Assembly: GCF_002101965.1 (NCBI RefSeq) | Contig: NZ_LQQA01000006.1 | Location: forward strand, 417,308-481,307 | DNA length: 64,000 nt | Direction of reading: 5' to 3' | DNA from: Mycolicibacterium wolinskyi | GTDB taxonomy: Bacteria > Actinomycetota > Actinomycetes > Mycobacteriales > Mycobacteriaceae | Shown here: one piece after another, positions 9,105-18,090 of the stretch | Position numbering within the stretch: position 1 is the stretch's first letter | Layout: every line of letters starts with the position of its first letter | Position numbers and translations under genes: made by a program | Notes under the pieces: model-generated | What the model was told of the DNA's origin: nothing | The model's input: only the letters and a program-made list of their open reading frames with translations | Database searches by the model: none

Positions 9105-10235
9105 CTATGACCTGCCGCGCTCGGCGAGCCCGGCGCGGTCCGCCCAGCCGCGAATGTCTCCCTTGTTGATGGCTAGCGCCAGCAGTTCGGGGAAGGCATC
9201 GGGCGTACAGGCGAACGCCGGGATCTCCATCGCCGCGAGATCGGCGGCGATCTCGCGGTCGAATGAGGGTGCGCCGGAATCGGACAGGGCCAGCAACACG
9301 ACCTGGACCCCGGCGTCGGTGAGTTGTTTGACGCGCGCGAGCATTTCGTCGCGGATGCCGCCCTCGTACAGGTCGGAGATCAGCACGAAGATGCTGTCGG
9401 CCGGGCGAGTGATGAGACTCTGGCAGTACGCGATGGCCCGGTTGATGTCGGTGCCGCCACCCAACTGGGTTGAGAACAAGACGTCCACCGGATCGTCGAG
9501 CAGATCGGTGAGATCGACGACTTCGGTGTCGAACACCACGAGCGACGTGCGCAGGGACCGCATCGACGCGATGACAGCGCCGAACACTGCCGAGTACACG
9601 ATCGATTCGGCCATGGATCCGGATTGGTCGATCGCCAACACGACGTCCTTGGTCATCGATCGGCCCGCACGGCGGTATCCGACGAGCCGCTCCGGGATGA
9701 TCGTGTTCAGTTCGGGCTGAAACGTTTTCAGGTTCCGCGCAATCGTTCGGTTCCAGTCGATGTCGGCAGTGAGTGGCCGGTTGGTCCGGGCGCTGCGGGA
9801 CAGCGCACCGCGCAGTGCGGCGCGCGTACCGTCGGCCACGCGTCGCTCGATGTCCTCGACCACCCGGCGCACCAACGCCCGGGCAGAGGATTTCGACTCG
9901 TCGGGGATTGCCTCGCCCAAGCTGATGAGTGTGGTCGCCAGTGACAGGTCAGGGATGATGCTCTCCATCATCTCGGGCTCCAGCAAGAGCGTCCGTAGAT
10001 TCAGGCGTTCGATCGCATCCTGTTGCATGACCTGAACCACGGTGCTGGGAAAGTACTTCCGGATATCGCCCAGCCAGCGAGCCACCTTGGGCGCCGAGCC
10101 ACCGAGCCCGCCCTTGCGGTCATACAGCGCGGCCAGCGCCTTGTCCATCTCGACGTCGTCCGCACTGAGTTTGGGCAACGCATCGGCATCAGACCCCAGC
10201 ACCAGGCGCCAGCGGCGGTTACGTTCATCGGTCAC
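9105..10235 (-). CDS. VWA-domain protein of the MoxR/SWIM/DUF5682 operon
   Basis: About 376 residues. The C-terminal half is a von Willebrand A domain with a complete MIDAS metal site: AIDQSGSMAES (D-x-S-x-S), a GGGTDINRAI threonine loop and a LISDLYEGG aspartate. The N-terminal half is helical and of unknown function. The GTG at 10235 overlaps the end of the DUF5682 gene by 11 bases; the protein then starts VTDERNRRWRLVLG. It is the last gene of a five-gene operon. VWA proteins next to MoxR-type AAA+ ATPases typically act as the adaptor that carries the target, as in CoxE/CoxD or YehP/YehL. The target here is unknown. Confidence 0.9.
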   Translation of the reverse strand: MTDERNRRWRLVLGSDADALPKLSADDVEMDKALAALYDRKGGLGGSAPKVARWLGDIRKYFPSTVVQVMQQDAIERLNLRTLLLEPEMMESIIPDLSLATTLISLGEAIPDESKSSARALVRRVVEDIERRVADGTRAALRGALSRSARTNRPLTADIDWNRTIARNLKTFQPELNTIIPERLVGYRRAGRSMTKDVVLAIDQSGSMAESIVYSAVFGAVIASMRSLRTSLVVFDTEVVDLTDLLDDPVDVLFSTQLGGGTDINRAIAYCQSLITRPADSIFVLISDLYEGGIRDEMLARVKQLTDAGVQVVLLALSDSGAPSFDREIAADLAAMEIPAFACTPDAFPELLALAINKGDIRGWADRAGLAERGRS

Positions 10236-12438
10236 GGTCGGCACTCCCCGCGAAGATCGCTGCCGCAGCAAGCACGGCCGGGCGGGCGCGGTCGGCGTCG
10301 ATGCCGAACTGAGGGCGCGGCGCCAATCCTGCGGTGCTCACCGCATGTCCGATGTTGCGTTTGATGCCCGCGTCGAAGGTGCTGAAGGTGCGACGTACGA
10401 GGGGCAGCACATCCGTGAACTCGTCGACGGACAAGCCGGTCAGCCATTCGTCGATGACGCCGAGGAGTTCGACGTCGTGAACAAGCAACAGCCCGCTGCC
10501 TGACAGGAAACCCTCGATCCACGCCGACTTCTCCTCAGCCGTCGCGCCGACGCTCAGGGCCCGGCGCATACGTGCCGCCGCCTCGGTGGTGTTGAAAACC
10601 CCGCCGTCGACACAGATCCGGACGAACCGGCCAACCAGACTGCCGTGCAGATCGCCCCGATCGGCCAAGCGCGCGATCGTGGTCAACCACTCGGCACGGA
10701 CCTGCGACTCGAGCAGGTCGACGGTCTCGGTGACCGCGTTCACGTGAGTCAGCATCTCGGCCGACGCATCGGGGCCCAGGCCGGTGAGCGTGGCGGGCAA
10801 ACCTACATTCACGCGACGAAGCAAGGATGTGGTGACCACGCCCAGCGCGCCCGCGTCGGTGCGGCGCACATCGCCGTAGCGCAACGACCGGGCCAGCGCG
10901 GGCAGCGCGGCCATGAGTTCGGTGAGATCGCGGTCCACCGCGGCCTTGTTCTCGAGAACAGTGAGCAGTTGTGATACCGCGTCGTCGACACCGCCGAGCA
11001 GCGCGGCTTCGATGGCCGCGGTGACCTGGCCCAGATGTGTGGCGTTGTCGGCCTTGTCGGTCAGCTTGGCCCTACAAGCGCGATAGACGGTGTTGCCCCA
11101 TACCGAGGACATGATGATCTGCACGGCGAACTCTGGCTGCCACTGCAATACCCAGGCTTCTTTGAAGGTTCCCTGGCCACCGACGTCGTCGGGCTCACCC
11201 CACGGTATATCGAGGGTTGAAAGACAATGCAGCAGCTGAGATTTGGCCAGATCGTTCGGCTTGCGCAGATCGAGCGTCACCTGTCTGGCGGTGGCATCGG
11301 GCTTGAGCCGCAACGATTTCTGCCGCTTGGTGATGTCGGCCGACAACGGCACCATCGGCAGATGTTCAGGGATGCTGCCGAGCTTCTCGCCCACTACCAG
11401 CTCACGCAGGATGAGCCCGAATCTGGCATCCGACCCCTCGCACAGCACGGCCTCGGTGGCTTCGTTGACCTCACTGAGGCCGGGGTGGGCACGGCCACGC
11501 ATCGCCGCAAGCGCGTTGGCGAGCCGGACCCCCTCGATGACGTGGGCCGAGGATACGAAGATGTCGCGGCTGCGCAGCGCACGGGCGGCCAGGGTGAGCC
11601 AGGTTTCCACCGGGCGGTCCCGCTCGGCGAACACATGCTGGTACCAGCCCGGCGAGCGCACGCCCGCGCCGTAGCCCGATGCGGCGGCAAGGCGTGAATG
11701 TGTCCACGGCACCCATACGACAGCCGATTTGACCTTGGGTAAGCCGCGCAACAGCGCCGAATCAGCGGTCGCGGCAGGGAACTTCCCGGCGCGCACGCGA
11801 GGAGCACCAGATATCTGGAGCGCGGGTGCGTGCCAGGCACCGCAGACGACGACGATCGATGCGTACTCCTTGACCGCCTTGCGAATCACCTGGCGCATGT
11901 AGGCTTCGCGCTGAAGTTCCACCTTGTCGTCGTGACCGGGCTCGAGCTCGCGCACCGTCCGCATTGCCTCGGTGATCGCCTCGAATCCGGTGCCGTCGGT
12001 GCGTGATTCGACGACGTCGTCCCACCAGCGTTCGGGGTCGTCGTAACCCGCTGCCTCGGCGAGTGCGGCGATCGGATCGACACGCACGCGGGAAGGTTCG
12101 CCGTGACGCTCGTCGCGTTGTGCGAGCACGGTCGCGGCAGGCAGGTCGCAGAACCGTACGGGCACACGATGGCTTGCCGCCCATCGCATGGCCTGCCACT
12201 CTGGGGAGAACTCGCCGAAAGGCCAGAACGCCGAGATCGCCGGATCATCGACCGCGTAGGCCATGATCGCCACGGGCGGCACCATGTCGGCGTCGGCGAC
12301 GTCACCGGTGAGGCGGTCGGCGTCGGCAGGGCCTTCGATCAACACGACGTCGGGCTGGATCCGGTCGAGTTCGGACAGCATCGCGCGAGCCGACCCGGGC
12401 CCGTGGTGGCGAATGCCGAGAACGTGGGTTTCGGTCAC
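10225..12438 (-). CDS. DUF5682 family protein (EreA/TraB/ChaN-like N-terminus)
   Basis: 737 residues. The N-terminus reads VLGIRHHGPGSARAMLSEL, then VVLIEGPADA and later VVCGAWHAPAL. This pattern of early histidines, an EGP motif and a late histidine recalls the EreA/TraB/ChaN superfamily and is typical of DUF5682 proteins found beside MoxR-VWA genes. The remaining 450 residues look mainly helical. The GTG at 12438 overlaps the AAA+ gene's stop (GTGA), and the 3' end overlaps the VWA gene. I infer it is the effector or substrate-handling part of the operon, perhaps a metal-dependent hydrolase, but no activity can be read from the sequence. Confidence 0.85.
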   Translation of the reverse strand: MTETHVLGIRHHGPGSARAMLSELDRIQPDVVLIEGPADADRLTGDVADADMVPPVAIMAYAVDDPAISAFWPFGEFSPEWQAMRWAASHRVPVRFCDLPAATVLAQRDERHGEPSRVRVDPIAALAEAAGYDDPERWWDDVVESRTDGTGFEAITEAMRTVRELEPGHDDKVELQREAYMRQVIRKAVKEYASIVVVCGAWHAPALQISGAPRVRAGKFPAATADSALLRGLPKVKSAVVWVPWTHSRLAAASGYGAGVRSPGWYQHVFAERDRPVETWLTLAARALRSRDIFVSSAHVIEGVRLANALAAMRGRAHPGLSEVNEATEAVLCEGSDARFGLILRELVVGEKLGSIPEHLPMVPLSADITKRQKSLRLKPDATARQVTLDLRKPNDLAKSQLLHCLSTLDIPWGEPDDVGGQGTFKEAWVLQWQPEFAVQIIMSSVWGNTVYRACRAKLTDKADNATHLGQVTAAIEAALLGGVDDAVSQLLTVLENKAAVDRDLTELMAALPALARSLRYGDVRRTDAGALGVVTTSLLRRVNVGLPATLTGLGPDASAEMLTHVNAVTETVDLLESQVRAEWLTTIARLADRGDLHGSLVGRFVRICVDGGVFNTTEAAARMRRALSVGATAEEKSAWIEGFLSGSGLLLVHDVELLGVIDEWLTGLSVDEFTDVLPLVRRTFSTFDAGIKRNIGHAVSTAGLAPRPQFGIDADRARPAVLAAAAIFAGSADRDR

Positions 12439-13532
12439 GAGTTCAGCACGTCGCGCGACGCTCGATAGAAGTCGGCCCAGCCGTCGCGTTCCCGGACCAC
12501 GGCCTCCAGGTACTCCAGCCAGACGACCGCGTCGTTGACGGGATCCTTGACCACCGCACCGACGATGCCCGCCGCGGTATCGGCAGGCCGCAGGATGCCG
12601 TCGCCGAAGTGCGCCGACATCGCGATACCTTGCGTGACGACGGATATCGCCTCGGCGGTCGACAGGGTTCCCGATGGCTGCTTGAGCTTGTTGCGTCCAT
12701 CGGCCGTCAAACCGGAGCGCAGCTCACGGAAAACCGTGACCACGCGGCGAATCTCGTCGGCCGACGTCGGTACCTCGGGCAGCCGCAGCGATCCGCTGAT
12801 GTCGGCCACCCGGCGCGTCACGATCGCAACCTCGTCGTCGAGCGTGGCAGGCAGCGGGAGCACCACGGTGTTGAACCGCCGCCGCAACGCCGAGGACAGC
12901 TCGTTGATACCGCGGTCGCGATCGTTGGCCGTGGCGATGACGTTGAAGCCGTGGCTCGCCTGCACTTCGGTACCGAGTTCGGGTATCGGCAAGGTCTTTT
13001 CGGACAGGACCGTGATGAGCGCGTCCTGCACCTCCGAGGGGATGCGGGTGAGCTCTTCCAGACGCGCGATCTTCCCGTCACGCATCGCGGTCATGATCGG
13101 CGACGGGACGAGCGCCTGTTCCGACGGACCTTCGGCCAGTAGCCGGGCGTAGTTCCAGCCGTACCGCACCGACTCTTCGACGGTGCCCGCGGTGCCCTGG
13201 ACAAGCAGCGTCGAATCGCCCGACATCGCGGCCGCCAGATGTTCGGAAACCCATGTTTTGGCAGTGCCGGGCACACCGAGCAGCAGCAACGCGCGGTCGG
13301 TGGCCAACGTCGCGACCGCCACTTCGACGAGGCGGCGCTGGCCGATGTACTTCGGTGTGATCGGCACTCCGCCAACGGTTTCCCCGCCCAGCAGGTAACG
13401 CACGAGGACCCCGTGCGGTGACATCGCCCAGTTCGGCGGGGCGGGTTTGTCGTCGGCCGCGCGCAGCGCGTCGAGTTCAGCGGCGAACAATTGCTCGGCG
13501 TGTGGCCGCAGCAGGGCAGACGCTTGGGTCAT
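12435..13532 (-). CDS. MoxR-type AAA+ ATPase (YehL-like)
   Basis: 365 residues. Walker A is GVPGTAKT (residues 86-93), the Walker B region is KIARLEELTRIP, sensor 1 is NVIATANDRDRG, and an arginine finger lies in SSALRRRFN. These are the marks of MoxR-family AAA+ chaperones, which use ATP to insert metals or remodel partner proteins together with a VWA protein. The ATG at 13532 overlaps the DUF5691 stop by four bases (ATGA) and has GCAAAGGAACTGCC upstream as ribosome site. A longer frame upstream is shadow of DUF5691. It is the motor of the five-gene operon. Confidence 0.92.
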   Translation of the reverse strand: MTQASALLRPHAEQLFAAELDALRAADDKPAPPNWAMSPHGVLVRYLLGGETVGGVPITPKYIGQRRLVEVAVATLATDRALLLLGVPGTAKTWVSEHLAAAMSGDSTLLVQGTAGTVEESVRYGWNYARLLAEGPSEQALVPSPIMTAMRDGKIARLEELTRIPSEVQDALITVLSEKTLPIPELGTEVQASHGFNVIATANDRDRGINELSSALRRRFNTVVLPLPATLDDEVAIVTRRVADISGSLRLPEVPTSADEIRRVVTVFRELRSGLTADGRNKLKQPSGTLSTAEAISVVTQGIAMSAHFGDGILRPADTAAGIVGAVVKDPVNDAVVWLEYLEAVVRERDGWADFYRASRDVLNS

Positions 13533-14986
13533 GGCAGTTCCTTTGCAATGTCGATTCGCAGGGTGAGAAGTTCGAACACCGTCGCGCAGAACCGGTGCAG
13601 TTCCTCGTCGGTCGTGCGGTCGACCAGATCGGCGAACCGCCCATGCCAGTCGAGCGGATAGCCGGCCGCGAGATGGGCCGCTGCCTCGCGGCGCTGCCGC
13701 TGCGTGCCCCACCCCACGCCGGTGAGAGACGCGAACAGGGCCTCGGCCACCAGCGGATCGAACGGGCGAGGCAGCCCGGCGACGATCTGGGCGAGCGGGG
13801 CACCTTCCGCAACGTTGGTGACCGCGCGAATCAGCTCTGCGGTGATCGCGGGATGTGCTGTCGCCGGCGTGTAGTGGTTCGCGTAGTCGGCGGGTAGGCG
13901 GCGCTGCAGGAGCGGCACTGCCCAGCGTGGATCGTTGCCCCGTAACGCGCTCACGGTGAGCGCTCTGAGGAGGGCGTCGCCGCTCATGGCGCGAACCACC
14001 TTCTCTGGCCCGACCGATCCGAAGAACTCATCCCAGAACGAGATCGGAGTGCGTTCGACGACGGCGTCGGGTTGATTGGTGGTGAGTCCGTCGCGAATGG
14101 CCGCGGCGTCGGGTTCAGGTAGTTCGTTCGCGGTGATCTTGACTCCGAGCACGGACTTATTCACCGAGAAGACCTGCGCTGCACGCTCTTTCATGCGTTC
14201 CAGGTAGCGGCTGCGGTTGCGGTTGCGGTTGCCGAGGACGGTGATCGCGGCCGACCGCACACCGCCGGCCCGGTCGTCCAAGGCCGACTCAAGGAACGGT
14301 TCGTCGCTTTCGTGTTCGGGTGTCGCGAACGCTTGCAGCAACAGCGCGCGGGATTCGGCGTCTTCGGCATCCCAGTGCGCCATGACGACTTCGCGGGCCC
14401 GGTCGGGGTCGATGTGGCGCGCCGCAGCGACCCAATGCAGGCGTTTGGCGGTGTCGCCGTGGGTGTACTCCGCCTCATCGGGCCATCCGTCGCCGGGCAC
14501 AGGCATGACGTGTCGCAGTGCGCGGTGTTTGCGACCGTAGTGCTCGAAGGCGTACCACTGACCGGCGGAACCGATCGCCGCCCAGAGTTCCGGTGTCACA
14601 CCGGCACTCTGGTGTAGCCGGAGCAGTTCGGGAATCAGCCGCGGTGGCAGGCGCAGACCGGCCGCGGCGATGTCGGCGATGACACCGTCGAGGACGGGCC
14701 GGACACTCACGGCCCGTTCGATGAGGAATGCGTGGGTTTCGGTGATGAGCGGGCGGGTTTCGGGCGGTGCGGCATCGGTGTTGGGCTTGACGTGTTCGGG
14801 AAGTTGCCCGGCCCGTCTGGCCACGGCATATAACCCGGCGATGCGAAGCACCGATCCGATCGGATCGTCGGCGTCGCACACCGTCGCCGCGTTGGTGTCG
14901 ACCGGCGCGTCGAATACCGCCTCGGGCAAGGGTTTAGCGCCGAGGCCCACGGTCGCCGCGGAAATGATCCTCTGATAGTCGCTCAC
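13529..14986 (-). CDS. DUF5691 family protein, helical-repeat
   Basis: About 485 residues, rich in alanine, leucine and arginine, with repeating helix pairs such as EDAESRALLLQAFATPEHE and GGVRSAAITVLGNRNRN, which look like HEAT-type repeats. No catalytic motif is seen. DUF5691 proteins are regularly found between SWIM and MoxR genes in actinobacteria. The GTG at 14986 overlaps the SWIM gene's stop (GTGA), and the 3' end overlaps the AAA+ start, so it is translated as part of one tightly coupled unit. A scaffold or adaptor role for the SWIM and MoxR partners is inference. Confidence 0.82.
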   Translation of the reverse strand: MSDYQRIISAATVGLGAKPLPEAVFDAPVDTNAATVCDADDPIGSVLRIAGLYAVARRAGQLPEHVKPNTDAAPPETRPLITETHAFLIERAVSVRPVLDGVIADIAAAGLRLPPRLIPELLRLHQSAGVTPELWAAIGSAGQWYAFEHYGRKHRALRHVMPVPGDGWPDEAEYTHGDTAKRLHWVAAARHIDPDRAREVVMAHWDAEDAESRALLLQAFATPEHESDEPFLESALDDRAGGVRSAAITVLGNRNRNRSRYLERMKERAAQVFSVNKSVLGVKITANELPEPDAAAIRDGLTTNQPDAVVERTPISFWDEFFGSVGPEKVVRAMSGDALLRALTVSALRGNDPRWAVPLLQRRLPADYANHYTPATAHPAITAELIRAVTNVAEGAPLAQIVAGLPRPFDPLVAEALFASLTGVGWGTQRQRREAAAHLAAGYPLDWHGRFADLVDRTTDEELHRFCATVFELLTLRIDIAKELP

Positions 14987-16257
14987 AGTGCACTCACCGC
15001 GATACCGGCCGCGTTCAGCGTCGACAGCGGATCGACGCCGTGTATACCGATTTCCACCAGCATCGGGTGTAGCTGACCGCCGGTCGCGGCCTGCAGACGA
15101 GACCACCGATCGTCGTCACACACGGCCGGTAGGGCCTGGTCGTCGGCGTCCACCAGGTACCGGCGCCTCGGCTTGCCATGCTGTACCGGCCGGGCGGTCA
15201 CGACGGCGGGGTACCGCACCAGCCACGGATCGAGCGTCATCGCGCGGGCCCGGCCGGCCAGTGCCTCGGCCATGAGGGTTCCGGCAATATCGATCTCCTG
15301 GATGGGGACCGTGGGCACATCGCCGTCCGGAATCGCGACACGAAAGCTCGACGGACCGCCTGGATAGAAGTAGACGCCACCGGTGAACTCGCGCCCCGGT
15401 GTCAGCCGGGTGTCGAAGCTCGCCCCGCTGGGCGCGGTCGACTGGACATTGACCAGCAGGCCGGTTTGTCTGCCGCTCAACCACATACGCCGCGTGGTGT
15501 AGCGCTCCTCGAGTGTTTCGGCGTAGCCGAGCACCTGCCAGGTATCGCTGACCGGATCGGTGGCGAGCACCTCGGCCCTCGACACGGTGAAGCCGATGTG
15601 GCGGCGCACCGCGGCCGAGGTCTCCGGTGACAACGTTGCGATGCTGCGATAGGCGTCGATGAGCAATCGCATCAGACCGAGTTCTTCGATGATCATCCGC
15701 GGCCACTCGTCGTGCGTGAGCAGCGCCGGAAGGCTGCGCAACCACCGCGCCAATCCGGGCGCCTTCGCGTCGATCATGCGTTTGGCGGTCGGTTCGCTCC
15801 ACCCGTACGGGTCGGTGCTGATGCCGGCGATACCGTTGCGGACCTGATCTTCGATCCACAGATTCAGCTGGTCGAGACCCTCGGCGACACTGCGCTCGCG
15901 GGCGGCGATGGTCTTCGCGCTGACTTCGCGCGGGGCCTTGGGCACGGGGACCTCGGACGCCGGCGGGTCGGGTGCTGCATCGACGTTGCCGCCGGACCAC
16001 CGCAGTACGAGCCCGACGACGTGCTTGCACGGGAATTGCCGCGACGGGCACGTGCACTTGTACGTTTCGCCCACCAGGTTGACCTGCACCCGGTACGGAG
16101 TGCGCCCGCTGCCCTGGAAATCTCCCCACAGCAACGTCTGGGTGGCGCCGGTGTTGGACCAACCGGCAGCTCCGGCCAGCTTCTGACCGGCGGCATAGGC
16201 CTTGCCGGCGAACTGGCGTACCTCGTCGGTGGACCATCCAGCAGTTTGCTGATCCAC
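14983..16257 (-). CDS. SWIM zinc-finger protein, first gene of MoxR/VWA operon
   Basis: 424 residues. The SWIM motif CxCx6CxH is complete: C68, C70, C77 and H79 in KCTCPSRQFPCKH. The rest has no recognised domain. The GTG at 16257 was chosen because GCGGAAGGATCACGG precedes it at good ribosome-site distance; the frame stays open further upstream into the divergent response-regulator gene but reads there as shadow. SWIM domains bind nucleic acid or proteins; E. coli YehQ is a SWIM protein next to the MoxR ATPase YehL and VWA protein YehP, which is the closest known arrangement. The promoter must lie in the 154 bases shared with the response-regulator gene. Confidence 0.85.
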   Translation of the reverse strand: MDQQTAGWSTDEVRQFAGKAYAAGQKLAGAAGWSNTGATQTLLWGDFQGSGRTPYRVQVNLVGETYKCTCPSRQFPCKHVVGLVLRWSGGNVDAAPDPPASEVPVPKAPREVSAKTIAARERSVAEGLDQLNLWIEDQVRNGIAGISTDPYGWSEPTAKRMIDAKAPGLARWLRSLPALLTHDEWPRMIIEELGLMRLLIDAYRSIATLSPETSAAVRRHIGFTVSRAEVLATDPVSDTWQVLGYAETLEERYTTRRMWLSGRQTGLLVNVQSTAPSGASFDTRLTPGREFTGGVYFYPGGPSSFRVAIPDGDVPTVPIQEIDIAGTLMAEALAGRARAMTLDPWLVRYPAVVTARPVQHGKPRRRYLVDADDQALPAVCDDDRWSRLQAATGGQLHPMLVEIGIHGVDPLSTLNAAGIAVSAL

Positions 16258-16411
16258 CCGTGATCCTTCCGCCGCGTGCTGACCCAGGCCAGCGTAACGA
16301 GATCCGCCGACGGGTGTGCACAGCAAAGACCTGGGCCGGCGGGTCGATCTCCACGGGATCTTCACAATCGCTGCCCGAAAGCACCACAACCAGCCCTTAC
16401 AGTCTTGAGGT

Positions 16412-17077
16412 GTGAGGCGAATCCTGGTGGTTGACGACGAGCCGACCATCCTGGCCGCGGTGGCCACGAGGCTGCGGGCCGAGGAATTCGCGGTCGATAC
16501 CGCGGTCGACGGCCCGTCCGCGGTAGCAACCGCGGAAGCCACCGCTCCCGACCTCGTTGTGCTCGACGTCATGCTGCCCGGTTTCGACGGCCTTGAGGTG
16601 TGCCGGCGGATCCAGGCGCAGCGCCCGGTTCCGGTGCTCATGCTGACCGCTCGCACCGACGAGACCGACATGCTGATCGGGCTCGGCGTCGGCGCCGACG
16701 ACTACCTGACCAAACCGTTCAGCATGCGCGAACTCGTCGCGCGGGTTCGGGTACTACTGCGCCGGGTGGAGCGGGCCGGCGGCCAGCAGCCCCTCACCGT
16801 CGGTGATTACCGCATCGACCTCGCCGAGCGCAGGGTTCACCAGGGTGAGGATGAAATCCACCTGACCCGAACGGAGTTCGACCTGTTGGCGTTCCTGGCG
16901 GGCCGGCCGCGGGCGGCGGTGGCACGGGAGACGCTGCTCGAGCACGTGTGGGGTTGGGCGTCCGAGGTGGAGACGAGAACCGTCGACAGCCATGTCAAGG
17001 CGCTGCGCCGCAAGCTCGGATCGGAATTGATCCGGACCGTGCACGGGGTGGGCTATGCCCTGGAGGTGCCCCGATGA
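16412..17077 (+). CDS. OmpR/PhoB-type response regulator
   Basis: 221 residues. The receiver domain has the acidic pair in LVVDDEP, phosphoacceptor D52 in LVVLDVMLPGFDG, and the conserved T and K in MLTART and YLTKPF. A winged-helix DNA-binding domain follows, with HLTRTEFDLLAFLA and TVDSHVKALRRKLG. The start is a GTG at 16412. The gene is divergent from the SWIM operon (154-base gap) and overlaps the kinase gene by four bases (ATGA). The target promoters are not visible; the divergent operon and its own operon are the obvious candidates. Confidence 0.92.
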   Translation: MRRILVVDDEPTILAAVATRLRAEEFAVDTAVDGPSAVATAEATAPDLVVLDVMLPGFDGLEVCRRIQAQRPVPVLMLTARTDETDMLIGLGVGADDYLTKPFSMRELVARVRVLLRRVERAGGQQPLTVGDYRIDLAERRVHQGEDEIHLTRTEFDLLAFLAGRPRAAVARETLLEHVWGWASEVETRTVDSHVKALRRKLGSELIRTVHGVGYALEVPR

Positions 17078-18090
17078 ACGTGGCTGCACTGTGGGACCGG
17101 CTGCCGCGGCCGCTGGATCCCTTCGCGTCGTTCAAGGTCAAGACCGGACTTCTCGTGGGCGGTGCGATTCTGCTGGCCTCGTTCACGTTCTGGATCGGCG
17201 CGAGCTGGCAGTTCCGGTATGCACTTCTGGCGGCGCTTGCGACCTCGCTGGCGTTGACGCAGTTCCTCGCGCACGGCATGACCTCACCGCTGCGTGAGAT
17301 GACGGCTGCCGCGCGCGCCATGGCCCGCGGCGACTACAGCATCCGCGTGCGTGCGACGTCGCGTGACGAAATCGGCCAACTGGCGACCGCGTTCAACCAA
17401 ATGGCGGCCGATCTCGGTGCCGCCGACGAATACCGGCGCGGGCTCATCGGCAACGTGTCACATGAACTGCGCACTCCGATCGCGGCGTTACAGGCGGTGC
17501 TGGAGAACGTCGCCGACGGCGTGGCCGAGCCCGATGGCGAAACCATGCGGATGGCGCTCGCGCAGACCGAGCGCCTGGGTGAGTTGGTGACGAATCTCCT
17601 CGATCTTTCGCGCGTAGAGGGCGGCGTGATTCCGCTGCAGTTCAGTCGTTTCGCGGTCGAGGAATTTCTGCGCGACGCCGTCGAGCACGCGTCGCTGTCG
17701 GCCGGCGAGGTCGAGGTGACGGTTCGGGTTTCGCCGCCGAGCCTGAAGGCCGTCGCCGATCCGGCGCGACTGCGCCAGGTGGTTGTCAACCTGGTGGACA
17801 ACGCGATTCGGCACAGCCCGCCCGGTGGTCGAGTGTCGGTGCTGGCATCGCGCGCGGGTGGGTTGCGGCTTGAGGTCAGCGACGACGGGCCTGGTATCCC
17901 ACCGGCTGAGCGAGAGCGTGTTTTCGAGCGGTTCACCCGCGGTGCCACGTCCGACGGCGGGACCGGGCTCGGTCTGGCGATCGCTCGCTGGGCCGTCGAG
18001 TTGCACGGCGGCGCAATCGAAGTGATGGATTCCGGGGTGGGCTGCCGCATCCGGGTGACCATACCCGCAACGACGGAGGAGCTGGCATGA
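17074..18090 (+). CDS. Sensor histidine kinase with almost no extracellular loop
   Basis: 338 residues. Two membrane helices lie at about residues 25-42 and 48-66 with only a few residues between them, so there is no extracytoplasmic sensor domain. A HAMP domain (about 68-120) follows, then the DHp helix with H130 in GNVSHELRTPIAAL, and the ATPase domain with VVNLVDNAIRHS (N box), SDDGPGIPP (G1), FERFTRG (F) and GTGLGLAIA (G2). The ATG at 17074 overlaps the regulator stop. A loopless sensor suggests detection within the membrane or through a partner; the next gene, a multi-spanning membrane protein, is the natural candidate. That pairing is inference. Confidence 0.92.
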   Translation: MNVAALWDRLPRPLDPFASFKVKTGLLVGGAILLASFTFWIGASWQFRYALLAALATSLALTQFLAHGMTSPLREMTAAARAMARGDYSIRVRATSRDEIGQLATAFNQMAADLGAADEYRRGLIGNVSHELRTPIAALQAVLENVADGVAEPDGETMRMALAQTERLGELVTNLLDLSRVEGGVIPLQFSRFAVEEFLRDAVEHASLSAGEVEVTVRVSPPSLKAVADPARLRQVVVNLVDNAIRHSPPGGRVSVLASRAGGLRLEVSDDGPGIPPAERERVFERFTRGATSDGGTGLGLAIARWAVELHGGAIEVMDSGVGCRIRVTIPATTEELA